Origin: Leidyana gryllorum EB-2025a
Taxonomy: Eukaryota > Apicomplexa
DNA length: 64,000 nucleotides
Reading direction: 5' to 3'
Assembly: GCA_048772705.1 (NCBI GenBank)
Contig: JBLWGC010000194.1
Location: forward strand, 154,183 to 218,182
The position numbers and the translations under genes are program-made. Shown here piece after piece: positions 12,180 to 23,800 of this stretch (position 1 is its first letter; each line of letters opens with the position of its first letter). Under the pieces are notes generated by a model that did no database searches, was not told where the DNA came from, and worked only from the letters and a program-made list of their open reading frames with translations.

Positions 12180-13688
12180 TTAAAGCGTATCCACAAGCGG
12201 CCGACCTCGGGTTTCGTGCTTAAGGGTCAGGCAAACGCCCAGTGACAGACCGTAGAAAAGGGACCAGCTCAAAGGATAGAGCCAAATGTTGGGGAGTGCC
12301 ACCAAATAAGATCCCAGGAAACTAGTGATGAAAGCGCAGCAAGCTGTGATGGTACTCAGTATTGCCAAAGCTGCGCCCCGGTGGCTTGTTGGGAAGATCT
12401 CAGTGCTATAGATGTATAGTGTATTCCACATTCCCCCTGCGAAAAAGAAGGTAGTCAGCACTATACTCCATATTTCCACGGTATTCCGGCCTCCCACCCA
12501 TAGCAGCCCGCCAAGTGACAGCTGACCAACACAACAGAACGCAGATGTGGTGCGCAGCGTTATGATGCGGCCTGCATAGGCCCACTCCATTAGACGGTAC
12601 GAGACCAGTAATCCAGGAATTTGGACGGCGAATACGGCAAGTGTAGCCCAGTTTCCGAGGAGATCGAGTCGTGCGAAGAATGCAGTGATGTATGTGACTG
12701 ATCCCCAGTATCCGATCGCTGTCAGTGCCCACAAAGTTCCCAGCTTGATTATGTGCATCCGGTATTGTTCATGGCCAACTACTTCGCGAACCGCAACTCC
12801 AGTATGTCGGAGATGATCCAACATCTTTCCGAGTATGCTGGGAGGTGACAAGTCCGGCTGGCCACCACAAGGGGAGATCTCGCCGGAAACTTGAGAGGAT
12901 GACGAGCTGCAAAGCTCAACGTCGTGCGGCGAGGACCCCCCTAACCAATGGAACAATCCTTTTTCCCCGCCTGGGCACAACCGTATCAGACTGTTCCAGG
13001 CGGCTTTGGTGTTTCCCTGACTCAAGTGAAAACGAGGAGTCTCGATCCACGTCATTAGAAGAAATATGATAGCAAGTGTAGCTGGCAGCAGCCCGCAGAG
13101 CTGGAGTATGCGCCAAGACGGTATGTCAAAGGGTAAAGACACAGAGGTGAGGATCTGGTTGGCGCCAGACAGATACATTATGGCCAATAATTGAGCTATT
13201 TGAAGCAGTGTTGGGGGCAAGGCACGCTTTGAGGCTGCCACCACCTCCAGAACGAAGATGGTGGACGTGGAGGGCAGAGCTGCAACTATCAGCACTGACA
13301 GAGCGCGAGCCGCCACATAGAATTCAAATGTTGGCGCCAGAACACTCAGAGCGGTGGTGAAGAATTGAGCCATTAGGCAGAAGGCGATCAGGGGACGTCG
13401 TCCTATCACGTCCTGAGCTGGAATAATGAGTAGAGACCCTAACAAACGAGCTACGTAACCCGACGCGAAAACGATGTTATAGTACGTTCTCCTCCCTTCC
13501 AACTCCGGCCAAGCAGCCCACATGGACGCCGTACTCATCGTGGGTAAGAAGACTTGTTCCATGAAAGATGCGGCGGCACAGGCTGCCATCAGAACCAGGT
13601 AGACCTGCTGTCGGTGAGTGCCGATAGCTCGCAGTACATCCTCGATGGAAACAGGGGCACGGCGTACCTCAACAACAACGGTCTCCAT
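12180..13688 (-). CDS. MFS transporter, sugar-porter/SV2-SVOP-like (tandem copy 2)
   Basis: Single exon, 502 aa, about twelve membrane segments. Signatures: IGTHRQQVYLV near the start, DVIGRRPLIAFC, ETPRFHLSQG and YSTEIFPTSHRGAALA. Closest in pattern to the neighbouring paralogue at 10608-12149 (both have an ...LPTMSTA/LPTLSTA-type first extracellular loop). The central loop (about residues 255-300) is Ser-rich and differs most between copies. The ATG is 17 bp after the stop of the preceding MFS gene; a TCAG lies 9 bp before the ATG. Substrate unknown. Confidence 0.9.
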   Translation of the reverse strand: METVVVEVRRAPVSIEDVLRAIGTHRQQVYLVLMAACAAASFMEQVFLPTMSTASMWAAWPELEGRRTYYNIVFASGYVARLLGSLLIIPAQDVIGRRPLIAFCLMAQFFTTALSVLAPTFEFYVAARALSVLIVAALPSTSTIFVLEVVAASKRALPPTLLQIAQLLAIMYLSGANQILTSVSLPFDIPSWRILQLCGLLPATLAIIFLLMTWIETPRFHLSQGNTKAAWNSLIRLCPGGEKGLFHWLGGSSPHDVELCSSSSSQVSGEISPCGGQPDLSPPSILGKMLDHLRHTGVAVREVVGHEQYRMHIIKLGTLWALTAIGYWGSVTYITAFFARLDLLGNWATLAVFAVQIPGLLVSYRLMEWAYAGRIITLRTTSAFCCVGQLSLGGLLWVGGRNTVEIWSIVLTTFFFAGGMWNTLYIYSTEIFPTSHRGAALAILSTITACCAFITSFLGSYLVALPNIWLYPLSWSLFYGLSLGVCLTLKHETRGRPLVDTL

Positions 13689-13705
13689 TTTGAGACCTGA
13701 CGTCC

Positions 13706-15239
13706 CTATTTTTCCGGCACTTCCCCATTGAGCTGATGGTCATCCAAACCCTTCTTGGACGTGTCTTCAGGAGGGATCCAGGAGCAGAGTGCTGTTATGA
13801 ACCTCAGCCCCCCCCAAATCAGCGGAAAGATCCAGGGCTTGTCCTCGTTCAGTGAGGCCGAACCAACATATGTCGTCACAACAACCGAAAGTGATGTAAC
13901 TGCACCAAAAACGCTCATAGCGCTTCCGCGGTGCATTGTCGGATAGGACTCGGCGCTGAACGCGTAGATCGCGCCCCAAATAGGCCCTCCGAAGAAGTAG
14001 CCCAACAGACTGATCGCGGTCAACCATCCTGGAGATCGCAACCAGCTATCCTCTGACGCCATTAAACTGAATGCCAATGTCAGTAGCGCTACGCCAGCAC
14101 CAACTGCTGCATATCGAATGGCCGGGAGTCGGCCGTGACGTTGCATGAACCAGTAGATCAAAACTTGTCCTGCGGGCACAGAGAAGAGTAGTCAAAGTGT
14201 TCGATGCAACGAGACACGCACGCAGCATATGCGTTACAGCAAACTCACCTGGCAGTTGAATGGCAAAACTTCCCGCAGTGGTCCAAGCGCGGTGGACCCC
14301 AATATAAGTGTAAAACAGAGTTAGATATGAAGACATTCCCCAGTGCGCAAAAGATTGAAGCGCTGTCAGAAGAATGACGCCAAGTGTGTTACGCCTATAC
14401 GACTTGGAGATAACAAATTTGCCCATATGGATAAAGTTATCCAACACCAAAGTGCACCAGCTTTTGTGTTTGCGATCACTAGGCACAAATCCTTCAAAAG
14501 TGTCGGGTATGGAGGAGATGTCAAGCCTCTCCAGCAGCCCTTGTTCTCCTTTCGGACAGAGCTTGCACAGAATGCGCCAGGCTCCAGTAGGGTTTCCTTG
14601 GTTTGTCGCAACGAAGCGTGGGGTCTCGAGCCAGAGCCAGAGCATTCCCGCAATGGCAAAGAGGGTCGGGACTTGGACAACGCCGGCTGCCCAGCGCCAA
14701 GCATTTTCCAAACCCTTGGAGGACTCTAAGCCTTCGATCAAGAAGGTGGCATAGATTATGTAGAGAACGGCCACTGTCTGACACAGCATCGCCGGTAGCG
14801 CGCGTCGTCGGGTGAAGACCATCTCCAAGGAGTATATGGTGGCAGCCGATGGGAGGACCGAGGTGAGGCCGAGGACAGCGCAGCGGAGGACGACGTAGAC
14901 CGGATAATTCGGCGCGAAGGCGGAAGCCACGCCCATGACAGTCGATAGACACAAGCAGGAGACAATGAAAGGCCTTCTGCCGATAATGTCGATCCACGGT
15001 AAGAGGAATAAAGATCCTGCCAGGCGTGCAAAGGCACCAAGGGCAAAGACCAAGTTGTAGGTATATCGATCATCTGCCAACCAGTCCCAGTCTTCCAGCA
15101 TAGATGTGGTACTCAGAGTCGCTAGCATTGATTGCATGCTGAAATGGGCATAGGTCAGCGCGCTGACTATCATAATGACTGCTTGATACTTGTGGGTGCC
15201 TATCGCGGCCAAGACTCCCTCCATTGAGAAGCTTGTCAT
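13706..15239 (-). CDS. MFS transporter, sugar-porter/SV2-SVOP-like (tandem copy 1)
   Basis: Two exons, complement(14249..15239) and complement(13706..14169), with a 79-nt intron (GTGAGTTTG..CCCGCAG), sum to 485 codons (484 aa). Same architecture as the two downstream copies: IGTHKYQAVIM, DIIGRRPFIVSC, ETPRFVATNQG and FSAESYPTMHRGSAMS. It is the only one of the three with an intron, which falls around the start of the second half (after FAIQLPG). The start chosen is complement(15237..15239) (MTSFSMEG), just 2 bp after the TAG stop of the upstream gene; a longer frame reads back into that gene and lacks an ATG. Confidence 0.88.
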
Positions 15240-15241
15240 GA

Positions 15242-16585
15242 CTAAAAATTGGTCCTCTTTTTGTGGCGGGGACGCCCGTATTCCCACCGAGTGCTCACTG
15301 TAGACCCCTCTGATGACGAATTATCCGATACGATTCCAGCCAGTAGAGATTTGCGTCGGTTCATATCTCTTCGCCGAGCCGTGCGGGCCGCCGCCATCTC
15401 GTGCTGAGGCTTTTGATCTGTCGGTGGTGGAAGAGGTGGTGGTCTACGGGCAGATTGGCGAGCTGTACGCCGCGCAGTTCTAAATCCTGTCTCTTGCTGT
15501 CGTTTGCTCCGTCTCCGATGCAGCGACGGCGGCGGTGGCGGACAGGGTGTGAAGTGAGCTCCCTCCATCGGCAACCGTCGAACTCGGGAAGTTTTTGGTT
15601 GATACTGCATGTTGACAGACGATTTCAGAATAGATCCACCGCCCATAGGACTTCCTGACTCAACGGGCTTTTGCGGCTTCTTCTTGGTGATTGGCGGTAC
15701 CGGTCTGGCGTCCGGGACGCCAGGCAGCGACGATCTCCTCTTCCGTATGACCGGCGACTCTTTTCCACCCGACGAGCCCGCCTCCGCTGGCATCTGGACA
15801 ATGGAAAGACGACGCGCGAACGGTCCCGCCGAGGCTTTACTCGCCTCAGCTTGTCCCCCACTCTGTCTTTCACTCGGTGGTTCGGCGAAGCGTCCACGGG
15901 TCATCGCAGGGGTCATTGTAGTTGTTCGAGAGGGGACGGGGAGATCAAGCGGCTTTGCACCTCCGCCTTGCTGCCGCGTGCTGGGAGTCGCTGACCGCCG
16001 CAGGATCGCCGGCGGGGGAGTGGCATCACGAATTCTTCGAACGGGTGTTAGGGCTCGAGGCTTTGGTGGGAGTGCCGGTGGCGCTTTGTGAGCTTTGTGC
16101 ATGATGAAAGTCGAATCGTCCACAAAACGAGGCGTCTGCTCATCTTCAAATAGCCGAAATGTGGGTGTGTACGCCGTTGTGTGACGGGTTGGTGTTGGTG
16201 AGAGTAGGGGGGTGGTGAGGAGCATTGCAGCTGCTGGTTGTGGCGTGAGATGGAATTTTGCGTCTTGCGAGAGCTGGTCGGGGTGGCTAAGGGCTGCTGT
16301 ATCAGCGGACACAATGCTCGAGTTGTCCAGCGAACGCGAGATGACCTCAATCTCCCAGGGATCAATTAGGGCGCTTGGATGCGAGCAAATGTCTTTGCAG
16401 TCTTCGAACGCCTGTGTTGCCTTTGGGCAGTGTCGCCGACAACACGAGGGTGTGGCCTCCCATTCATGTTCGACCGCCAATCGGCGTAGCGGAATCCTCG
16501 GGGCTCCGTGGATGGCTTCCTGCCTGATGAGAGGCAGCAGATCACTGGAGAGCCGGAAGTCCTGGCGCCCACGGACCTTGAACAT
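15242..16585 (-). CDS. Ser/Pro/Arg-rich low-complexity protein, unknown
   Basis: Single exon, 447 aa. Not recognised. A Cys-containing N-terminal part (CCRRHC near residue 50) is followed by a disordered Ser/Thr/Pro/Arg-rich body with several short proline motifs (ALPPKPRAL, PCPPPPPSL, RPPPLPPPT) that could bind SH3 or WW modules. Many basic patches (RKRRSS, HRRRSKRQQ) suggest nuclear or cytoskeletal roles, but this is speculation. It heads the same-strand run that continues with three MFS genes. Its TAG stop is preceded by TTTT, so the stop itself could serve as a splice acceptor for the gene 2 bp downstream. Its start faces GPN2 across 37 bp. Confidence 0.65.
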   Translation of the reverse strand: MFKVRGRQDFRLSSDLLPLIRQEAIHGAPRIPLRRLAVEHEWEATPSCCRRHCPKATQAFEDCKDICSHPSALIDPWEIEVISRSLDNSSIVSADTAALSHPDQLSQDAKFHLTPQPAAAMLLTTPLLSPTPTRHTTAYTPTFRLFEDEQTPRFVDDSTFIMHKAHKAPPALPPKPRALTPVRRIRDATPPPAILRRSATPSTRQQGGGAKPLDLPVPSRTTTMTPAMTRGRFAEPPSERQSGGQAEASKASAGPFARRLSIVQMPAEAGSSGGKESPVIRKRRSSLPGVPDARPVPPITKKKPQKPVESGSPMGGGSILKSSVNMQYQPKTSRVRRLPMEGAHFTPCPPPPPSLHRRRSKRQQETGFRTARRTARQSARRPPPLPPPTDQKPQHEMAAARTARRRDMNRRKSLLAGIVSDNSSSEGSTVSTRWEYGRPRHKKRTNF

Positions 16586-16622
16586 ACCCGCACCATCTCA
16601 GTGAAAGGTGCAAAAATTTCTA
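16586..16622. promoter_or_regulatory. 37-bp divergent spacer upstream of GPN2
   Basis: Head-to-head starts at 16585 (-) and 16623 (+) leave 37 bp for both 5' leaders. No recognisable core promoter element is present. Confidence 0.35.
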
Positions 16623-17819
16623 ATGCCTGTTGACTATGGTCAATTGGTGGTGGGCCCCCCTGGCAGCGGGAAGAGTACTTACTGTCAGGGCATGCACCAA
16701 CTCCTGTCTGCTCTGAAACGCCCGCATTTACTCATAAATCTCGATTTCGCGAACGAGTTCCACCAATCAACGAACAACGAACTCCCACAATTCGATCCTC
16801 CAGATGTTGACATTCGAGACCTAATAACTGTTGAACAAGTTATGAGAGAACATAATTTGGGGCCCAACGGCTCCCTGATATATTGTAACAAGTTCTTGCG
16901 TCAGCACGTCCAATGGCTCAAAGACAAAATCAAAGAAGCTAAAAGGGCACGAGGCTATAAGCACTCTTACCTTCTCTTTGATATGCCGGGACAGGTCGAA
17001 TTGTACACTCACGACGAGTCCATTCACCATATCATCAAGGAACTTAGCGATAGAGACAAAGCAATCCGGGTAAGGAAGAGTACTTACTCACTCACACATA
17101 GCAAATACTTCTCTCAGCTGGCCGCTGTGCATCTCATCGATGCCAACTTATGCACTCAGCCTCATCAATATTTCTCAAGTCTTTTAGTCTCTCTCTCAGC
17201 TCAGATAGGCCTGGAACTGCCTTTTGTTAATTGCTTCACAAAGATCGATCTGCTGGAGCAGGACGGTGATCATCTCAGTGAGTCTCACACGACCGCTACC
17301 TTCTCTCTCAAATTTGGCCCTTCAGAATTCCCCTTAGAGTACTATGCGAGAGCCGAGGATCTCCAATACATGGTGCCTCACGCGCACCCACCACTTGAAA
17401 AAGGCAAGCAGACCAAGGAACATCTCTTTGCACAATTCCACTCGGAGATTTGCGACATAGTTGAGAGTTACAAGTGAGATACAAACACTCCTTCCTCCAC
17501 ACATTAATTGCCGCCCCACTGCAGCTTGGTATCCTTCATTCCGCTCAATATACAAGACAAACAGAGCACCATGGCGGTCCTGGCTCAAGTCGATCAAGCA
17601 AACGGATTTGCAATGTCAGCGTACCTGCCACCACATTTACGGTTGCCTGGTGAATCGGATAACGCTGAACTACGCCTCCCAGTGAAGAACTATCTCAAAG
17701 CATTCGGTTCGGAGTGGTTCGATGGAATTGAATTTGACCGAGACGGGACACCCACACTCGACGACATAAATGAAGCACACGCACAACAACAGCAAGACGA
17801 GCAGCAACAGTCAACCTGA
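16623..17819 (+). CDS. GPN2: GPN-loop GTPase 2
   Basis: Small GTPase of the GPN/XAB1 family, required in other eukaryotes for assembly and nuclear import of RNA polymerases II and III. Exons 16623-17069, 17118-17277, 17326-17473, 17525-17819 give exactly 350 codons (349 aa; human GPN2 is about 310). Motifs: P-loop GPPGSGKSTY (from residue 12), NLDFANE, the GPN tripeptide in NLGPNGSL, G3 DMPGQVEL, G4 TKIDL, and the conserved VSFIPLNIQDK near the C-terminal third. The tail is Gln/Glu-rich and longer than usual. Two of the introns are 48 nt and stop-free, so unspliced reading looks coding. The stop lies a few bases beyond the convergent stop of the LRR gene, so the two 3' ends overlap by 9 bp. 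Confidence 0.93.
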
Positions 17820-20800
17820 AGGAGACGACGACGACGACCCTCCCTCGGAGTTGTCAGACACCACATCGGACCTCACAACATCAGCTTGCGGAATGGCGTC
17901 TCCCGCCGGAGACGCCTTTCCCTTTAAGGCCGGCTTCCCTTTTGAGAGAACTTTTCCTTTGGAGCTGCTCTTGAGAGGCCCCACTTTCGGCGGACCCGCA
18001 CCCCCCTTCACACCAGCCTTCATTTTGAAGCCTTTTGGGGCCATCGGTTCACTGTTCAGCGCGTTTGAGGGCGACTTGGGCTGCTTCATCAGTGGACTTT
18101 TTCCTTTGCCGCCTTTAGATGGCGTGTCCGTTGTACCTCCGAACTTTCCTTTGCCTTTCATCGGTGACGACTTCATCTTCGCACCTCCATTCTCAGCAAT
18201 CTCAACATCGCCGATGACGCCTGGTGGTTCCTTCGATACCTTTCGCAACGTTGGGCTCATCTTGATGGGTTTCTTCATACTGTCCTTCGGCATTTTGGCT
18301 TTGCCCTTCTTCGGGGTGGTGGCTTTCGGATCACCTACGATACCGATGAGACGTCTCCTCTCCGGAGACATCGGCTTACCTCCGTCATTTGCGACTTTAC
18401 CCTTCAGCTGTGGGGTGCCCGGCTTCTTTGCGTCCCCGAGCTTTGCTTTCCGAGCCTCTGCTAATGTAAGAGGCCTATCACCACTGACCCCTTTGGGAGG
18501 GAAACCCTTCTTTTCACCGACTCCTTTAGATTTTGGAACCGGGCCTTTTGCAGCGGACCCTTTGGCGCTGCCTTTGGCAAACGGTCCTTTCACAGGCTGT
18601 ATGGCACCTTCGTGGTCGCTCTCCCCTTCATTGGCTCGGGCTCGGAGTCGCTGCGCTTCCTTGATAAGACTTTCGATCGAGCCTTCCACCGAGCGGCCCA
18701 ACAACTCAACCTGTCGATCATCGCTGTCATCCGATGATGCCTTGGCTTTGAGGGCTTTGGGGGATTTGATGTCAGGCCGAGCCGATTTGGACTCGGAGGC
18801 TTCTGCGTCCGACTGGGTCAATTTAGCTTTATGGACGACTGGACGACCGGCTAATTCCGCGAGCGCACGTTCCAAAGATGTCTCGTGATGGACGGTTGGC
18901 TTCTTTGTGCCGTTAGAAGCGGCTTCCGTGTTGCCGCCTCTGACAACATGAGCGCCTTCGAGGAGGATGGCTTGTTCGTCCACTGTTCGAGAATAGGAAG
19001 ACACTTGCAGGTGAGGGTTGGGAGGTTTCAGAAGGCTTCGAGGTATCATTGTGCTGCCAAACTCCGGTACATCGCTCAGCTCGACAAAGTCCGGCATCTC
19101 GCCTCCGAAATCGCGCAGTAATCGAGTAGCCGCGTCGGTGGGATGGACATTGCGGGCGTGATTCTGAGCTATCTTCAACGATCGAAGTTTGACACAATTT
19201 GCCTCCAATGCTTTGGCCAAATCCACCAAACACTGAGTGAGATTGAAGCTGACATTACGCATCGGCAGAATGAACACTCACCTTGTTGGGAATCGTATTG
19301 TTTCTTAGATCCAACTTGAGGATCCGCTGCGCTTTCTCCTTTTGAAGGGACACAAAGGGTGGAGGAGGGATCTCTTGTGGATGGTTGAGCACAGAGGTTT
19401 CCGGCCGCTCCTGAGGTTTGTATTTCCGCGCTGTAACCGGCGGCTCTTCAATTGAAGATGACGAAGGCGATCGAGATCTCGGAGTCGAAGACCGATCTGA
19501 CTCTGTCTCCGTCTCGTTCAAACTGTCGTGAGAAATGTCCGAGTCGTCAGAGAGGCTCGTCTGCCTTCCCATTTGACCACTCATTCTTGCAGGCAATTGC
19601 GGAATCTGTTGGGTGTGGGCTATCATTGGAGGTGTAGCCGGAGCAGAGGGAGGAGCTGCGGGCGTTGACTTTTGGGAGGAGGTTCCTGATGAGCTCGCGG
19701 GCGATTTCGCCCTAATCTCAATCTCTTTGGGTTCATTGGCTTTGGTCGGCCGCACCAAAGGTTTGCCGGTGATCTTCGACCCCAAAGGTTTCGAGAGTGT
19801 CGGACCTTTGCTGCTCAAACTCGGCTTCAACGGAGCTTTCATCAACTTTTTGACCGGACTCTTCACGGACGCCCCTTTCGCGGGCGTTCCACCATCCCCC
19901 AGTGCCTTTTTGATGGGCATCTTACCGCCCTTCGTTGGTGCTTTGGTCATAAGGGCTTTCGTTGACTTGGGGTCAGACGCCTTCCCGCCATCTCCGGTCA
20001 GTCCCTTACCCAATTTACCTTTGCCAATAGGCCCTTTCCCTTTGCCGTTGAATTTGCCCATCTTAGTGTCGGGGTAGAGGTTACTGGGAGAGTCTTTCCC
20101 GGGTACTGGCATCTTCCCCCCATTCATCTTGGGCACTCCACCTGCCTTCTTGGCACCCACTCCTTTGCCGGGCGCCTTTTTGAGCCCCAACTTTTCGCCT
20201 CCCTTCACCCCTTTTGCTCCAGCAGGGTCTCCTCCTCCGCCCTTGGGTCCCTTGGGGGGTGCTCCTCCTTTCGCACTTGGCTTTCCCTTGGCTGGGCTTT
20301 GACCGGGAGTCTTTCCCTTCGCTGATTTGCCCGGTGCGGATCCTACGTCTCCCTTTTTGACGGGGCCTTTGGCTGGACCTTTTGTCGGCCCAGTCTTCGG
20401 AGTACTCGCCTCCTCCTTCTTGACGACTGGGGTCTTGCCTTTAACACCGCCCTTGCCGCCCTTCGAGACGGCTTTGCCCTTCCCGAATTTCTTGGGCACG
20501 TTCTCCGCGTCAGAATCAATTGCATCGGGGGGTTCAGCGGCGAAGAGTTGGGAGTTGTCGACCAGTTTGATCGTGCGTTTCCGCTGTGTTCGTCTCTCGC
20601 CAGGGAAGGCGATCTGCATAGGCCGATGTTCATCAGGGATACCCAGGCTGGACTCTCGAGAGAGTTTTCGGAAACTGGCGGTGGATCCTTCACGCCGGAG
20701 CGTGTCCAGAGTCTCTCGTGTTTCGACGGCTTTCTTGACAGGCGGTTGGGCAATCGATTGCCGATTCTGGGTCCGGTCGCCATGTTCATACTTCAGTGCG

Positions 20801-23800
20801 TCCACGAGAGCGATTGCGAATCCGTCACTGAGACCGTTGTTGCGGACACTGAGGTCAGAGAGGGTCGAAATAGTACTGCGAGCGGCCCACCTTATTGTTT
20901 CTGTGCGGCAGAAAGCCATGAGATCCACAATGGCCAAGGCGAGCGGTGTGTTGTCCAGGAACCAGTTTGAATCCAAGATGCAATGTCGAGGATTCAAAGA
21001 TCTCAGAACGAATCGGAGAGCTCGGCTTTGATCGGTGGTATGGGCGGCCAATCTGTTAACTGAGAGGTCAATGGTTTGCACTTTGATGGGGAAACGTAGG
21101 AGAATTTGACAAATGTCCATCAGGTGGAACTCGTCAATACCACAGTTCACCAGATAGAGAGCATCGATACTCGGCATACCACCGGCCATGCGATAGAGAC
21201 GTCTGACCAGAGCTTCAAACTCGTCGCTGTTGAAAACACACTGAGATAAGTCAATGGTTTTGGTGTGATCTTCATCTGCCCAATACTGGATCTCTTCTGT
21301 CATCGGTGTGCCCACTCTGCCCAGATTCTCCAACATGACTGCTGGGGCCCGGAACGCAGGCATAACTCCATCCGGGAGCGCAGACGAACGGATTCGCAAA
21401 AGTCTCCTTTCTATACGCCTGGCGACACAATCGTGCAGCATTCTGAAGCTCGAGGGCACACGGCGGTCCAGAGCATTCTCTTCTGCGCTCCAAGTTCGTG
21501 TGCTCAGATAGGACTCGAGTCGATTCGCTCGCAGACGATATCGACTACGTCTCCGCGCTTTGCGGTCTGCGTCGGTCTTATCCAACCATCGTTGCTCGAT
21601 GACACTTCGGTTCGTTTCGATCTCGTTGGGCGTCACAGTGATAGGCGTCAGTCGGGTGCGCAAGTAGAGCCCTTCGGCTTTGATGAAAGCAGCTTGCTCG
21701 GGTATCGCCAGTCTCAGAACTGCAGTGGTCGGCTCGCAACGTATTGGGGCAATGGAACACTCACCGTGTGGCTCGACGGCGCCACCACAATCCTCGCCGA
21801 TGGTGTGGATCTCCCACGGAAAGCCCACCGCGCTGATACATTGCAGTCTCGGGCAGGTGCTGGCGAGAATTTTGACCAATTGCACAAAGACTCGGCGGTC
21901 AAACGTATTGTAATCCAACCGCAGTCGACAAAGACTCCACGCGCGTGACAACGAGCCGGAGCTCTCATTGATCGGTCCGGTCAGAAATAGGCGTCGACCG
22001 CTCTGCCAAACATTCAAATTCTGGTCGACACTTCCTGCCGTGGCAGCGTCGGGTGCAACTGGTACACGAGTCTGCAGTAATCGTACAGTCCGCGTGAGCG
22101 TGTCTGTGTCAATGGCGCATCCGGTGAGGTCGATGTCTTCCAGGGCTGAATCTGCGAAAAGATCCACCAGAAAGCGCGCCACCTGGCCGGGGGGAGCTTT
22201 GCTCCCCATCAGTGTGTGACTCAGATCCACTTCACGAATCCTTAACCCCCGAAGTACTTGCGATAAGGCTCGCAATCGATTGTCCACAGTCGTATCTGAG
22301 ACGGCCATACCGCAAACAGACTTAAGAGAACGAGTTGATCGGAGTTACTCACCGCCCCGAGTCAGATAGTGTAGATCGGCAGACTCGAGAGAGGTCTGAG
22401 ACATGAAATCCGAATGGCTCAGCGACAAAGCCCGGAGACGGCTGGCAGAAGTATTTTCGAGCCGAGGAAGAACGGGGAAGAGATCCAGGCAAAGGAACAT
22501 GTCGCCGGAGCAGCTGTTGAATGTGCTGTCTCTCTGGTCACCAGACAATGTCACTTACAATCGAAATTCCGCTTTCCGACAATGGAGACTCTGGACAGCG
22601 ACAGCGAGCAACAGAGAAGCGAACTTGGCAGCGAAATTGATTTCATGAATACTGAGCGTCTTTGATCTTCTGCAGGCGTTGAACACATCGATCGCGTCTC
22701 GCAGTGGATTCGCCCGGGTGGCAGCAATCAGTTCCTCTTTGCGAACATTCCCGGATTGGGCCCCAGTCGTCTCTGGTGGTTCGGCTGCGGGTATGAAGGC
22801 CAATAGTGATGTGTCTCCTTCGTTTCCCAACTCTTTCGCCAAATCAGTTCGGGATTTGAGGATTTCCGGGAACTTGGCAACGAGCAATGGGAAGAAGGTG
22901 AGTGTGAGGGTGGGACAGTCGGTGAGGTTAATGAACCTGAGGAACGGCAAGTACTCTCGTACGACGTAGCACAGCTTGGTGACGTCCTGATTGTTCACAG
23001 AGTTCCCACTCAGATTTAAACTCAACCCGGGCTCGAAGTAACTCTTTGTCCACACCAACTGCATATCGGAACTCTTCTCCTGCAGAAAGGAACAGAAGCC
23101 TTCGATGAAGAGAGTGCTCAGACGATTGTGGCTGAGTCTGAGGAGCGGCGGAGAGAGAGAACGGTGTCAGTTGGGTAAGCGAGTGAGTATTCGAAAACTC
23201 ACTCCAGTCTTTCTAGAGGTCGACTCATCACCAGTTCCGCGAATCCCCTGCCAATCTGGGCGTGGTCACCCAGGGAGCAATGGTTCAGCATCACGATTCG
23301 GGCCCCTGTCGCATCAATCACTCGGACGAGATGGATCATTTGCTCTGGCGAGTTGGCCAAATCCAAGACGTTATAGGAGAAATCCCAGATCTGCAGGTTG
23401 GAGGAGATTCGCGTGGGGAGTTCGATGAAATCCTTGAACCATTTCGATGTCACTTGGGCCCGATTCACCGAAACGCACATCACTTTGTCACCTTCCGGTT
23501 CAATGTCGCTGACCACGGCGCAAAGCTCGTCCACCGGAGTCTCCACCCCCGAGAAGTCGAGCTCGTAGGAATACCGATCCAAGATGCTCGCGATCAAGTC
23601 TGGATTGGGCAGACGATTCGAGTCTTTGGTGCGACGCAAATGGCGGGCCGCCACCCAACTGCATAGACCTAAATTCAACCACAAAGCGTCAAAACTCACA
23701 CGCGACACAAATCGTGGTACCACCCCCATGCTGTATCATCATCAACAGCCACAAAGGTGATCGTGTTGGGCAGGGCCACGGGCAATTTGAATCGCCCCAG

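Noticed and set aside
9498-16585. Transferred bacterial operon
   Set aside because: One gene has a 79-nt intron and another a 55-nt intron, the families are eukaryotic, and base use matches the neighbourhood.
17770-20100. Plus-strand open frames opposite the Lys-Gly-Pro tracts (for example 17770-18888)
   Set aside because: Antisense frames kept open by the composition of the tract; hydrophobic Phe/Leu/Pro sequence without family or splice support.
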